This document shows positions 17,443 to 26,363 of a stretch of DNA of 64,000 bases, piece after piece (position 1 is the stretch's first letter; each line of letters begins with the position of its first letter). The translations under genes were made by a program, and so were the position numbers. Origin of the DNA: Mycobacterium sp. 1274761.0 (lineage in GTDB: Bacteria > Actinomycetota > Actinomycetes > Mycobacteriales > Mycobacteriaceae); the NCBI RefSeq assembly GCF_001668615.1, contig NZ_LZMC01000055.1:124001-188000 (forward strand), written 5' to 3'. Below the pieces are notes generated by a model. It was given only the letters and a program-made list of their open reading frames with translations. It made no database searches and was not told the DNA's origin.

Positions 17443-17985
17443 TTAAGCCGCCTGGAGATAGCGCTGCACAGTCGGTCCGAGCCACGTCACGATCTCCTCG
17501 TGCGACATCTCCACGATCGGAGGTAACCGCAGGACGTAGCGGCACAGTGCCAGGCCGAGCATCTGCGTGGCCACCAGGCTCGCGCGGCGTTCCGGCTGCT
17601 CGGGGTTGATGCGCGCCACCACGGGCACCAGTTGCCCGGTGAAGATCTCCCGCATCCGTTCGGCGGCGTCGGCGTTGGAGGTACTTGATCGAAGCAGCAC
17701 GACGAGCGCCTCGTCGCGTTCCCAACGGTCCACGAAGTAGTCGACGAGTCGCGCGCCGACGTCGTCGCGGTCGACGTCGGCCAGGTTGGGGATCTGCAGG
17801 TCGAAGTCCGCTGCCGCGGCGAACAGCTGGTCCTTGCTGCCGAAGTACCGCATCACCATCGACGGGTCGATGTTGGCCTCGGCGGCGATGGCCCGGATCG
17901 TCGCGCGTTCGAAGCCGGATCGGGCGAAGCGCTCCTTGGCCGCGGCTAGGATCACCGCCTTGGTTTCCGCAGCTGATCTTCGCAT
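17443..17985 (-). CDS. TetR family transcriptional regulator
   Basis: The 180-residue protein has a TetR helix-turn-helix at about residues 22-45 (ATIRAIAAEANIDPSMVMRYFGSKDQLF) and a C-terminal domain of the TetR_C type ending GPTVQRYLQAA. Start ATG 17985 is the standard position for this family; upstream in-frame codons would run through the operator. It is divergent from a FAD monooxygenase gene, with palindromic repeats between them, so it most likely represses itself and that gene in response to an aromatic or drug-like ligand. Confidence 0.9.
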   Translation of the reverse strand: MRRSAAETKAVILAAAKERFARSGFERATIRAIAAEANIDPSMVMRYFGSKDQLFAAAADFDLQIPNLADVDRDDVGARLVDYFVDRWERDEALVVLLRSSTSNADAAERMREIFTGQLVPVVARINPEQPERRASLVATQMLGLALCRYVLRLPPIVEMSHEEIVTWLGPTVQRYLQAA

Positions 17986-18060
17986 GCCAACAAGTGTATG
18001 CCAACAGTTGTTGACATCGCGCGATTGCAAGTGCATAGTTATGCCAACAAGTGTTGGCAT
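17984..18060. promoter_or_regulatory. Operator region with two palindromes and a half-site
   Basis: A perfect palindrome ATGCCAACA-AG-TGTTGGCAT spans 18041-18060. A second copy, ATGCCAACA-GT-TGTTGACAT, spans 17998-18017 with one mismatch. A half-site ATGCCAACAAGTGT lies at 17984-17997 and overlaps the regulator's start codon. This is the expected binding pattern of a TetR dimer controlling both divergent genes. Confidence 0.88.
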
Positions 18061-18073
18061 TGCAAAGGAGGCC

Positions 18074-19225
18074 ATGATGAGCAGCGCTTATGACACCGAT
18101 GTCCTGGTGGTCGGAGCAGGGCCGAGCGGGCTGACGCTGGCCGCCTCGCTGATCCAGCGGGGAATCTCGACCATCGTCGTCGACCGGCAGCCGGCGGGTG
18201 TGAATACCTCGCGCGCCGCGGTCGTCAACGCCCGCAGCCTCGAGGTGCTGGAGAGCCTCGACGTCGCCCGCCGTTTGGTCAAGGAAGGCATCGAGGCGCC
18301 GCGGTTCAGCATCCGCGACGGTGCGCGCGTACTGATTCCGATCGACTTCGGGTCGTTGCCGACCGCCTATCCGTACTCGTTGATGGTTCCACAGTCGACG
18401 ACCGAACGGCTGCTGCTGGAACGGCTGGTGGAGTTGGGCGGCTCGGTCGTCCGGCCCAAGACGCTCACGGCCGTCTCGCAGAACGCCGACGGCGTGACGG
18501 CGACGTTTGACGACGGTGCCGTCATTCGCGCGCGCTACGCCGTCGGCGCCGACGGCCTCCACAGCACGATCCGCGAGCACTCGGGCATCGGCTTCAGGGG
18601 CGGCGCGTACGACGAGTCATTCATCCTCGCCGATGTGCGACTGGCCGGTGAGACACCCGACGGCGAGGTGCGGCTGTACTGGGCGGCGGCCGGGCTAACG
18701 GTCGTCGCGCCGCTGCCCGGCGATGTCTTCCGCATCGTCGCCCCCGTCGCCGAGGCACCCGAAAACCCTTCCGCCGCTTTCGTTCAGGAGATCCTGGACA
18801 GTCGCGGAACGGGCCGGGGCCGGATGGTTGTCACCGACGTCGTCTGGGGTTCGCGCTTCCGGATCCAGCATCGCGTCGCCGACACCTTTCGCGCCGGCCG
18901 GCTGCTGCTGGTCGGCGACGCGGCGCACGTTCACAGTCCGGCGGGCGGGCAAGGCATGAACCTCGGTATCCAGGACGCCGTCGCCCTGAGCGAGGCCCTG
19001 GCAGCAGTTCTCGGCGGCGGCCCGGAGTCGTTGCTCGACGACTACAGCACGCAACGGCGACCGATAGCGCAAGCCGTCGTCACCATGACCGACCGGCTGA
19101 CCCGACTCGCGACGCTGCCTCGCACCGTCCGCCCGCTGCGCAACGCCATCTTCCGGGTCGTCGGCCGGATTCCCGCAGCCAATCGGGCGCTGGCCTGGCG
19201 GCTGAGCGGGCTGGTCTACCGCTGA
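18074..19225 (+). CDS. FAD-dependent aromatic-type monooxygenase
   Basis: The 383-residue protein is a class A flavoprotein monooxygenase. It has GAGPSG (residues 14-19) for FAD, GADGLHS for the DG motif and LLVGDAAHVHSPAGGQGMN for the GD motif. It would use NAD(P)H and O2 to hydroxylate an aromatic or polyketide-like compound. It is shorter than phenol hydroxylases and lacks a C-terminal thioredoxin-like domain. The start is ATG 18074 or ATG 18077, after an AAAGGAGG site. It is divergent from and probably controlled by the TetR gene. Confidence 0.9.
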   Translation: MMSSAYDTDVLVVGAGPSGLTLAASLIQRGISTIVVDRQPAGVNTSRAAVVNARSLEVLESLDVARRLVKEGIEAPRFSIRDGARVLIPIDFGSLPTAYPYSLMVPQSTTERLLLERLVELGGSVVRPKTLTAVSQNADGVTATFDDGAVIRARYAVGADGLHSTIREHSGIGFRGGAYDESFILADVRLAGETPDGEVRLYWAAAGLTVVAPLPGDVFRIVAPVAEAPENPSAAFVQEILDSRGTGRGRMVVTDVVWGSRFRIQHRVADTFRAGRLLLVGDAAHVHSPAGGQGMNLGIQDAVALSEALAAVLGGGPESLLDDYSTQRRPIAQAVVTMTDRLTRLATLPRTVRPLRNAIFRVVGRIPAANRALAWRLSGLVYR

Positions 19226-19254
19226 GCGCGTTGAGAGTGCCCGCACCCGGCGTA

Positions 19255-21126
19255 TCAGGCCAGCGACTGGAGCCAGGCCCGGTGCAGCGCCGCGTAGCGG
19301 CCTTCGCTGCGGTGGATCAGCTCGCCGGGTGGGCCGTCTTCGACGATGCGGCCGTGCTCGAGAACCAGCACCCGGTCGGCCACCTCGACCGTCGAGAGCC
19401 GGTGTGCGATCACCAGAGCCGTTCGATCGGCCAGCACCGTCTCCAACGCCCGCTGCACCATCCGCTCGCTGGGGATGTCCAACGACGACGTCGCCTCGTC
19501 GAGGATCAACACCGCCGGATCGGCGAGGAACGCCCGCGCGAACGCGACCAACTGACGCTGGCCCGCCGAGAGCCGGCCGCCGCGCTTGGCGACGTCGGTG
19601 TCGTAGCCGTCGGGCAGCACATCGATGAAGCGATCCGCGCCGACGGCAGCCGCCGCCGCCCGCACCTGCGCGTCGGTGGCGTCGGGTCGGCCGAACCGGA
19701 TGTTGTCGGCGACGGTGCCGTCGAACATGAAGTTCTCCTGGGTCACCATCACGACGTGGCGGCGCAACTCACTCTGGGCGATGTCGCGAAGGTCGACGCC
19801 GTCGAGGGTCACCGCGCCTGACGTCGGGTCGTAGAACCGCGCGATCAGTTTGGCGATGGTCGTCTTACCCGCACCCGTGGTGCCGACCAGCGCGACGGTC
19901 TGGCCCGCCGGCACGATCAGGTTCAGCCCGGGCAGCACCTCGCGGCCGGTCACGTAGGAGAAGTGCGCATCGCGGAACTCGACGTCACCGCGGACCGACG
20001 ACAGCGGCACCGGATGCGCGGGATCGGAGATGCCGGGCCGTTCGGCGAGCACACCCGCGAGCTTTTCCAGCGCCGACGCTGCCGACTGAAAGGTGTTGAA
20101 GAACTGCGAGATCTCCTGCATCGGTTCGAAGAACATCCGCAGGTACAGCAGGAACGCGGCCAGCGTGCCGATCGTCATCTGACCGTGCAGCACCCGATAG
20201 CCGCCGTACAGCAGCACCACGCCGGTGGTGACATTGCCGACCAGCTTGACACCCGGCATGAAGATCGCCAGCAGCCTGAAGGTCCGTTCATTGTCGACGC
20301 GGTACCGGTCGGCGATGTCTTCGAAGATCTGCTGGTTGCGCGGCTCGCGGCGGTAGGCCTGCACGGCTTTGATGCCGGTCATCGTTTCGACGAACTGGAC
20401 GATCACCAGCGCCGCGCTCTCGCGGACCCGGCGATAGGTCTTGGCCGACTCGGCGCGGAACCACCACACCAGCACAACCAGGATCGGGAACGCCGCCAGA
20501 CACATCAACCCGAGCCGCGCGTCGAGGGTGACTAGCAAAATCGCGGTGCCTACCAGCGTGAGCACCGCCGTGATCAGGCTGTCGAAACCGGTTTCGAGCA
20601 TGTCCTGAATGGCCTCGACATCGTTGGTCGACCGGCTCACCACCCGCCCGGAGGTGTAGCGGTCGTGGAAGGCGATATCCAACCGCTGGAAATGCCGGAA
20701 CACCCGCCTGCGCAATTCGAGCAGCACCTTCTGGCCGATGCGGCCCGACCGGTGCAGGAAGAACATGCGGCTGACGGCCTGCACCACCACGACCGCGCAC
20801 AGGGCACCGACGATCGCCATCAGCGTGCGGGCGGATCCGCCGTCGATGATCGGCGGGATGCCGTGGTCGATTCCGCGCTGCACGAGCAGCGGAACAGAGA
20901 GGCGCGCGGCGTTTTCCACCACGACGATGACGGCCAGGAATGCGACCGCCCAGCGATACGGCTTGAGCAGCGAGCCGAGCAACGCGCGGGCTTCACGTCG
21001 ACGCGGCAGCGCTTCGTCGATCGGCAGGTCGTCGTCGCGTTGTTCGTCGAAGCGACCGCGCCACGTTTCGACAGTCAGCTCGGAATCGTCGGGCGTGTCG
21101 ATCGGGGTGGTGTCGGTGGCGGTCAT
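19255..21126 (-). CDS. ABC exporter half-transporter (type IV), canonical ATPase with LSAGQ signature
   Basis: The 623-residue protein has an N-terminal six-helix ABC membrane domain (residues about 55-345) and a C-terminal ATPase domain. Walker A has K421, Walker B LILDEATSSLD has the catalytic E544, and the switch motif is IAHR. The signature motif reads LSAGQ (residues 519-523) instead of LSGGQ. The next ABC gene overlaps it by ATGA and has the complementary defect, so the two probably form a heterodimer with one active and one weak ATP site. The export substrate is unknown. Confidence 0.9.
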   Translation of the reverse strand: MTATDTTPIDTPDDSELTVETWRGRFDEQRDDDLPIDEALPRRREARALLGSLLKPYRWAVAFLAVIVVVENAARLSVPLLVQRGIDHGIPPIIDGGSARTLMAIVGALCAVVVVQAVSRMFFLHRSGRIGQKVLLELRRRVFRHFQRLDIAFHDRYTSGRVVSRSTNDVEAIQDMLETGFDSLITAVLTLVGTAILLVTLDARLGLMCLAAFPILVVLVWWFRAESAKTYRRVRESAALVIVQFVETMTGIKAVQAYRREPRNQQIFEDIADRYRVDNERTFRLLAIFMPGVKLVGNVTTGVVLLYGGYRVLHGQMTIGTLAAFLLYLRMFFEPMQEISQFFNTFQSAASALEKLAGVLAERPGISDPAHPVPLSSVRGDVEFRDAHFSYVTGREVLPGLNLIVPAGQTVALVGTTGAGKTTIAKLIARFYDPTSGAVTLDGVDLRDIAQSELRRHVVMVTQENFMFDGTVADNIRFGRPDATDAQVRAAAAAVGADRFIDVLPDGYDTDVAKRGGRLSAGQRQLVAFARAFLADPAVLILDEATSSLDIPSERMVQRALETVLADRTALVIAHRLSTVEVADRVLVLEHGRIVEDGPPGELIHRSEGRYAALHRAWLQSLA

Positions 21127-23066
21127 CGGCGCTCGGCCTCGCTCGTCACGTACTCACGGTCGCGTGGCTTGCACGCACGGTCAGCGGCCTCGTGTTCCCG
21201 ATAGGCCTTGCCTAGCCTGCTGCGGTTCTCGTCGTCCTCCCACGCGCAGGCGCGTTCGGCACGGTCGTCGAGCTCGTCGTCGGCGGCCAGCAGGTAGCGG
21301 TACTGCGGCACCGTCGCGAGAAGTTCGGAGTGGGTGCCGACGTGGGTGATGGTGCCGCCCTCCAGCAGCGCGACCTTGTCCGCCAGCAACACCGTCGAAG
21401 CCCGGTGCGCCACCACGATCCCCGTCACCGAATGCAGCACGCGGCGCAGCGCCTCCTCGACGACGGCCTCGGTGTGCACGTCGAGAGCGGACAGGGTGTC
21501 GTCGAGCACCAGGATCTTCGGCGCGGCGAGGATGGCCCGGGCCAGCGACAACCGCTGACGCTGCCCGCCGGACAAACTCATGCCCTGCTCGCCGATGCGG
21601 GTGTCCAGCCCGAACGGCAGGTCGTAGACGAACTGCGCCGCGGCCACCTCGATGGCCTGCGCCAGCTCCTCGTCGGTCGCGTGCGGCCGCCCCAACCGCA
21701 AATTCTCGGCGACCGACATCGAAAACAGCGTCGGGTCCTCGAACGCGGTCGCCACGGCTTGCCGCAGCGCGGGCAACGACAGCTCGCGGATGTCCCGGCC
21801 GTCGATGCGGATGGCACCCTCGGTCACGTCGTAGAGCCGCGAAAGCAGGCTGGCGAGAACCGATTTGCCCGATCCGGTCGAGCCGACGAGGGCCAGCGTC
21901 TCGCCGGGTTCGACGGTGACGCTGACGTGGCGCAGTGCCCAGTCATCACTATCCGGAAATTTGAAGCCGACGTCGACGAGTTCGAGCCGGCCGCCACGCG
22001 GCGTCCGCGCATCGGCGCCGTCGGTGATCTCCAATGGCGCGTCGAAGATCTCGGCGATGCGGTTCGCCGCGGTAAACGACTCCTGGGTCATCGACAACAG
22101 AAAGCCGAGCGACGCGATGGGCCACACCAGCGACAGCATCATCGTGATGAACGCGACCAGCGTGCCCATGGTGACGTAGTGGTGACCGGCGGCGTATGCG
22201 CCGACGCCCAGCACGACGATCAGGGTCAGGTTCGGGATGATCTCCAGCAGCGTCCAGAACTTCGCCGACACCGACACTCGGCTGACCTGGGTGTCGTAGA
22301 GGTTGGTGAGCTGTTCGTCGAATCGGTCGTAGACGTAGTCCTCGCGGCCGAACGACTTGACCACCCGCAGACCGAGCGCGGACTCCTCAACATGCGTTGC
22401 GACGTGTCCGGATTGATCCTGCGCCAGCCGCGACAACCGCGTGTACTCCCGCTGGAAGTGCAGCACCGTTGCCGCGATCGGCACGATCGAGCACAGCACG
22501 ACCACGCCCAGCGGCCAGTACATGGTCAGCAGGATCGCGGTCACGACGGTGATCTGGATGACATTCAGCAGTAAGAAGAGCATGCCGAACGACATGAAAC
22601 GGCGAATCGTGCTGAGGTCGTTCATGATTCGCGACAGCAGCTGCCCTGACTGCCAGCGGCCGTGGAACGACATCGGCAGGATCTGCAGCCGAGCGTAGAG
22701 GTCCTTGCGGATGTCGGCCTCCACACCCATCGTGCTGCGGGCGGCGAGCCACCGCCGGATGAACCACAGCACCGCCTCGGAGATGCCGACGCCCATCGCG
22801 GCGGCGCCGAGCAGCCAGAGGCCGTGCTGATCCTGCCGGCGCACCGGCCCGTCTATGACGGCCTTGGTCATCAGTGGAATCGCAACGGTGGCACCGAGGC
22901 TCAGCAGGGCGACGGTGATCATCGCGATCCAGCGCACGCGGTAGGGCATGAGATACGGCAGCAGCCGCCAGAGATCCGAGCTGGCGCGCCGCCGCGCCGG
23001 GGGCGGCGCCACGGAGTGCGACGCGCGCAACGTATCCAGTCTCGGTTCAGTCAAGGTAGGTCTCAT
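21123..23066 (-). CDS. ABC exporter half-transporter with degenerate Walker B
   Basis: The 647-residue protein has six membrane helices and an ATPase domain: Walker A K401, signature LSGGQRQRLSLARAI, Walker B VLDDTLSALD, and switch IVVAHRAST. In Walker B the catalytic Glu is replaced by Asp (D523), typical of the weak half of heterodimeric exporters such as TM287/288. A charged tail of about 50 residues follows the ATPase domain (residues about 595-647), which is longer than usual. It overlaps the downstream ABC gene by ATGA and follows the third ABC gene by 39 bases. Confidence 0.9.
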   Translation of the reverse strand: MRPTLTEPRLDTLRASHSVAPPPARRRASSDLWRLLPYLMPYRVRWIAMITVALLSLGATVAIPLMTKAVIDGPVRRQDQHGLWLLGAAAMGVGISEAVLWFIRRWLAARSTMGVEADIRKDLYARLQILPMSFHGRWQSGQLLSRIMNDLSTIRRFMSFGMLFLLLNVIQITVVTAILLTMYWPLGVVVLCSIVPIAATVLHFQREYTRLSRLAQDQSGHVATHVEESALGLRVVKSFGREDYVYDRFDEQLTNLYDTQVSRVSVSAKFWTLLEIIPNLTLIVVLGVGAYAAGHHYVTMGTLVAFITMMLSLVWPIASLGFLLSMTQESFTAANRIAEIFDAPLEITDGADARTPRGGRLELVDVGFKFPDSDDWALRHVSVTVEPGETLALVGSTGSGKSVLASLLSRLYDVTEGAIRIDGRDIRELSLPALRQAVATAFEDPTLFSMSVAENLRLGRPHATDEELAQAIEVAAAQFVYDLPFGLDTRIGEQGMSLSGGQRQRLSLARAILAAPKILVLDDTLSALDVHTEAVVEEALRRVLHSVTGIVVAHRASTVLLADKVALLEGGTITHVGTHSELLATVPQYRYLLAADDELDDRAERACAWEDDENRSRLGKAYREHEAADRACKPRDREYVTSEAERR

Positions 23067-23105
23067 TATCCGCTGGGCGGCAAATCAATATCGGGTTCCA
23101 GGCTC

Positions 23106-25007
23106 TCACGCGGCTACGACATCTTCGCGGTCTGCTTGCTTGCCGAACTGGGTTTCGTACAGCTCGGCATAGCGACCGCCGCGTGCGAGCAACTGCTCAT
23201 GGTTGCCGCGCTCGACGATGCGGCCGTCCTCGACGACGAGGATGGTGTCTGCCGCGCGGACGGTGGACAGCCGGTGGGCGATGACAACGGAGGTGCGGCC
23301 GGCCAGCGCTTCACCGAGCGCCTGCTGGACCGCGGCTTCCGACGCGGAGTCCAGCGAGGCGGTGGCCTCGTCGAGCACCACGACCCGCGACCGGCCCAGC
23401 AGCAGCCGGGCGATGGTCAGCCGCTGGCGTTGGCCGCCGGAGAGCCGGTAGCCGCGCTCCCCCACGACGGTGTCGAGGCCGTCGGGCATCGCCCGGACGA
23501 CGTCGGCCAGCCGGGCGCGTTCCAGCGCCTGCCACAGCTGCTCGTCGGTCGCGTCCGGCGCGGCCAGCCGCAGGTTCGACGCGATCGATTCGTGGAACAG
23601 GTGCCCGTCCTGGGTCACCATTCCGACGGTCTCTTTGAGCGACTCGAACGTCACGTCGAGCACGTCGACCCCGTTGAGTTTCACGGCGCCACTGTCGACG
23701 TCGTAGAGGCGGGCGATCAGTGACGCGATCGTCGACTTGCCCGCACCCGACGAACCGACCAGGGCCACCATTTCGCCCGGCTGTGCGGTGAACGAAATAC
23801 CGTGCAGCACTTCGTCTCCGCCGCGAACGTCGGTTTCGCTGAGCACTGCGACCTCTTCGAGCGAGGCCAGCGAAACCTTGTCAGCCGACGGGTATGAGAA
23901 CCGCACGTTGTCGAACTCGACCGACACCGGGCCGTCGGGTACTGCGACGGCTCCCGGCTTCTCCTGGATCAGCGGTTCGAGGTCGAGGACCTCGAAGACA
24001 CGCTCGAAACTGACCAGCGCGCTGGCGATTTCGACGTGGGCGTTGGCCAGCGCGGTCAGCGGCGAGTACAGCCGGGTGAGCAGCAGAGCGAGCGCCACAA
24101 TGGAGCCCGTCGGCAAGTGCCCTCCGATGGCGAGCACACCGCCCAGCCCGTAAACCAGGGCCAGCGCGAGCGCCGACATCAACGTCAGCGAATTCATGAA
24201 CACCGACTGCAGCATCGCGGTGCGCACGCCGATATCGCGGACACGGCCGGCCCGCACGGCGAACTCGCGCGACTCGGTGACGGGACTGCCGAACAATTTT
24301 ACCAACGTGGCGCCAGGCGCCGAAAAGCGTTCGGTCATCTGGGTATTCATCGTCGCGTTGTGGATGGCGGCTTCGCGCGAAAGCTGCGCCATGGTCCGTC
24401 CGATCCAGCGTGCGGGCACCAGGAACAGCGGCATCAACAGCAGCGACAGCAAGGTGACCTGCCAGGAGATCCTCAGCATGACGGCCAGCGTCAGGGTGAG
24501 CGTGACGACGTTGGTGATGACGCCGGAGAACGTGTCGGAGAACGCGCGTTGCGCGCCCATGACGTCGTTACCGAGCCTGCTCACCAGCGCGCCCGTGCGG
24601 GTGCGGGTGAAGAACGCGACCGGCATCCGCTGCACATGGTCGAACACGGCGGTGCGCAGATCGAGGATGAGTCCCTCACCGATGGTCGCCGACAGCCAGC
24701 GCGTCACCAGCGCCACGCCGGACTCCGCGACGGCGATTGCAGCAATCACTGCGGCGAGCATCACGACGACACCCCCGGCACCCCTGCCGATCTCGTCGAC
24801 GACCCGGCCCGCTAGCAGCGGCGTGGCCAGACCGAGCAGCGCGCTGACGACGCTGACCGCGACGAACACGCCCAACCTGCGATGGTGACGCCCGGCGAAG
24901 CGCCAGATCCGCCGCAGCAGCGTGCGGTCGGCCAGCAACCGCAGATCGCCGCCCTTGGCGTGCGTCTGCCGGTACAGCGTTTGCCGGGCTACCGTTTCAA
25001 AGCTCAT
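23106..25007 (-). CDS. ABC exporter half-transporter with canonical ATPase
   Basis: The 633-residue protein has an ABC transmembrane domain (residues about 35-335) and a complete ATPase domain: Walker A K424, LSGGQRQRLTIARLL, VVVLDEATASLD and VIAHRLSTV. All catalytic residues are present, so it could work as a homodimer. ATG 25007 is preferred; a TTG at 25031 would add eight residues. It is the first of three same-strand ABC genes, which may be co-transcribed, so mixed pairings are possible. Substrate unknown; drugs, lipids or peptides are typical. Confidence 0.9.
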   Translation of the reverse strand: MSFETVARQTLYRQTHAKGGDLRLLADRTLLRRIWRFAGRHHRRLGVFVAVSVVSALLGLATPLLAGRVVDEIGRGAGGVVVMLAAVIAAIAVAESGVALVTRWLSATIGEGLILDLRTAVFDHVQRMPVAFFTRTRTGALVSRLGNDVMGAQRAFSDTFSGVITNVVTLTLTLAVMLRISWQVTLLSLLLMPLFLVPARWIGRTMAQLSREAAIHNATMNTQMTERFSAPGATLVKLFGSPVTESREFAVRAGRVRDIGVRTAMLQSVFMNSLTLMSALALALVYGLGGVLAIGGHLPTGSIVALALLLTRLYSPLTALANAHVEIASALVSFERVFEVLDLEPLIQEKPGAVAVPDGPVSVEFDNVRFSYPSADKVSLASLEEVAVLSETDVRGGDEVLHGISFTAQPGEMVALVGSSGAGKSTIASLIARLYDVDSGAVKLNGVDVLDVTFESLKETVGMVTQDGHLFHESIASNLRLAAPDATDEQLWQALERARLADVVRAMPDGLDTVVGERGYRLSGGQRQRLTIARLLLGRSRVVVLDEATASLDSASEAAVQQALGEALAGRTSVVIAHRLSTVRAADTILVVEDGRIVERGNHEQLLARGGRYAELYETQFGKQADREDVVAA

Positions 25008-25067
25008 CGATTCACCGTAAAACCTCAACAATGGATGAGGTCAACGACTTCCCAGGCGGTCGTGCGG

Positions 25068-25550
25068 CTAAACCCGGTGGGTGATGCGAGCGAGGTCCGT
25101 CTCGATGTCCGTGACCGTGGACGCATCGATCCCCCACGGTTGCTCCACGCCCACATGCGTGTCGAGATCCCAGAGCACACACCGCTCACCGGGCGCAGCG
25201 ACCATCGACCACGCGATGACCGTGCGACGCAGTTGTTCGCCCATTGGGTCGGCGGGAGCGTTGTCGGGTGCGCCGCCTTCGGGATGGTGGTGCAGGAAAC
25301 GGCCGTAGGCCTGCTTGCAGAATGCGGAATACCGTGCGGTGCAGAGGATGAAGCCGTGCCACGCCTCGTCCACGGCGTGCGATGGCATCCCGATGATCTG
25401 GTTGTCGCGCAACGCCGCCGCGCAGCAGCGCAGCCATTGCCGCAAACCTTCGTCGATGAGCTCCCGGGGTTGCCATGGGCACGTCTTGAATACCGCAGGG
25501 GGCAGATCGAGCGCCGCAACCACGGCATTGGCTCGATCGATTAGATTCAT
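25068..25550 (-). CDS. Glycine-rich-domain-protein-like (GRDP family) cytosolic protein
   Basis: The 160-residue protein carries a pattern I associate with the GRDP-like family: MPSHAVDEAWHGFILCTARYSAFC followed by GRFLHHHPEGG (residues about 55-95). Several His and Cys residues (H58, H65, C70, C78, HHH) are clustered and could bind metal. There is no signal peptide or membrane helix. It is divergent from two Gly/Cys-rich membrane protein genes across 60 bases, which suggests a shared role. The function is unknown; the family name comes from plant proteins with Gly-rich tails. Confidence 0.7.
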   Translation of the reverse strand: MNLIDRANAVVAALDLPPAVFKTCPWQPRELIDEGLRQWLRCCAAALRDNQIIGMPSHAVDEAWHGFILCTARYSAFCKQAYGRFLHHHPEGGAPDNAPADPMGEQLRRTVIAWSMVAAPGERCVLWDLDTHVGVEQPWGIDASTVTDIETDLARITHRV

Positions 25551-25610
25551 GCGCCGGTGACGTATGCCGATACTCTACGTCGTTCTGGCAAACCGTCGTA
25601 GCATTCGCCC
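25551..25610. promoter_or_regulatory. Divergent promoter region with imperfect inverted repeat
   Basis: The 60-base gap between the GRDP-like gene and the Gly/Cys-rich gene holds an inverted repeat with arms CTACGTCG (25575-25582) and CGTCGTAG (25594-25601). There is one mismatch and an 11-base loop. It may be an operator that controls both directions. Confidence 0.4.
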
Positions 25611-26060
25611 ATGAGCGGCAACACGGTCGCGGAGATCATCGGCGGAGCACTCGTCGGGATGCTGTTGGTCTTGTTGGTCGTCAAGGCCAGGCGCGCTCGA
25701 CACTGCACTGAACCCGCGCCGATGCGCGAGTCGCCCCCGCGTCCCGCACCGCGGCCGCAAGGCCGCCCACCCGTCCCCCTTTACCGGGGCCGTCCGATCA
25801 CGGATCGCCGCTCGCTGTGGGCTCTGCGATACAGCGCCGGCGGTGCGGCGACCGCCGCCACGTGGTCGGCGGGCTCTGGTCTTTCTCTGCCGAAGAAGGA
25901 CGGCGTCGGTGATCCAGTCGCAGGGTGCAGCGGCAGTCCGGGAATGACCGGCGGCTGCGGCGGCGGAATCGGCTGCGGCGGCGGAGTCGGCTGTGGCGGC
26001 GGAGTCGGCTGCAGCGCAGGTGGCTGTGGCGGCGGTGGCGGCGGATGCGGGGGCAGCTGA
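25611..26060 (+). CDS. Single-pass membrane protein with Gly/Cys-rich tail
   Basis: The 149-residue protein has one membrane helix at about residues 7-25 (IIGGALVGMLLVLLVV), a basic, Pro-rich middle, and a C-terminal tail of about 45 residues. The tail is almost only Gly and Cys, with seven Cys in GC/GGC spacing, and ends GGCGGS. The tail is partly built from an 18-base repeat encoding GCGGGV. No known enzyme motif is present. Possible roles are metal binding, disulfide cross-linking, or a substrate for modification; none is shown. The next gene starts in the stop codon (TGATG). Confidence 0.75.
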   Translation: MSGNTVAEIIGGALVGMLLVLLVVKARRARHCTEPAPMRESPPRPAPRPQGRPPVPLYRGRPITDRRSLWALRYSAGGAATAATWSAGSGLSLPKKDGVGDPVAGCSGSPGMTGGCGGGIGCGGGVGCGGGVGCSAGGCGGGGGGCGGS

Positions 26061-26356
26061 TGGGTGATGCAATTCTTGCGCTGGTGGTCATGGCAGCCGT
26101 AGCCGGGGGCTTCGTCTGGCTGATGATCGTGATCAACAATCGGCACAACCGGACTCGCGCAGAACGCCGCGCCCGCTGGGCCGCGCTGGGTCTGGGTGAG
26201 GGCGCCGCCGGTGGAGCCGCAGCCGGCACCGTGAGCTACGGCGCGGGAGCTTGCGGAGGAGGCGCCGCAGGGGGATGCACTGGTGGCGGCGGTTGTGGAG
26301 GCGGTGGCTGCGCAGGAGGCGGCGGCTGTGGCGGCGGCGGATGCGGGGGCAGCTGA
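26060..26356 (+). CDS. Small single-pass membrane protein with Gly/Cys-rich tail
   Basis: The 98-residue protein has an N-terminal membrane helix (residues about 4-24, ILALVVMAAVAGGFVWLMIV), a basic segment NNRHNRTRAERRARW, and a C-terminal tail of about 40 residues rich in Gly. The tail has six Cys at near-regular spacing and ends GGCGGS, like the preceding protein. Start ATG 26060 shares the A of the previous TGA (TGATG), so the two are translated together. The common architecture and identical end suggest that the two proteins are paralogues or work as a pair. Confidence 0.75.
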   Translation: MGDAILALVVMAAVAGGFVWLMIVINNRHNRTRAERRARWAALGLGEGAAGGAAAGTVSYGAGACGGGAAGGCTGGGGCGGGGCAGGGGCGGGGCGGS

Positions 26357-26363
26357 CCGACGG

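Noticed and set aside
21330..22574. Long open frame antisense to the second ABC gene
   Set aside because: The ABC gene has all expected motifs; the antisense frame reads as an Arg/Gln/His-rich shadow.
25950..26350. CRISPR or minisatellite in the Gly/Cys region
   Set aside because: The repetition follows codons for Gly and Cys in two clear reading frames, so it is coding repetition.
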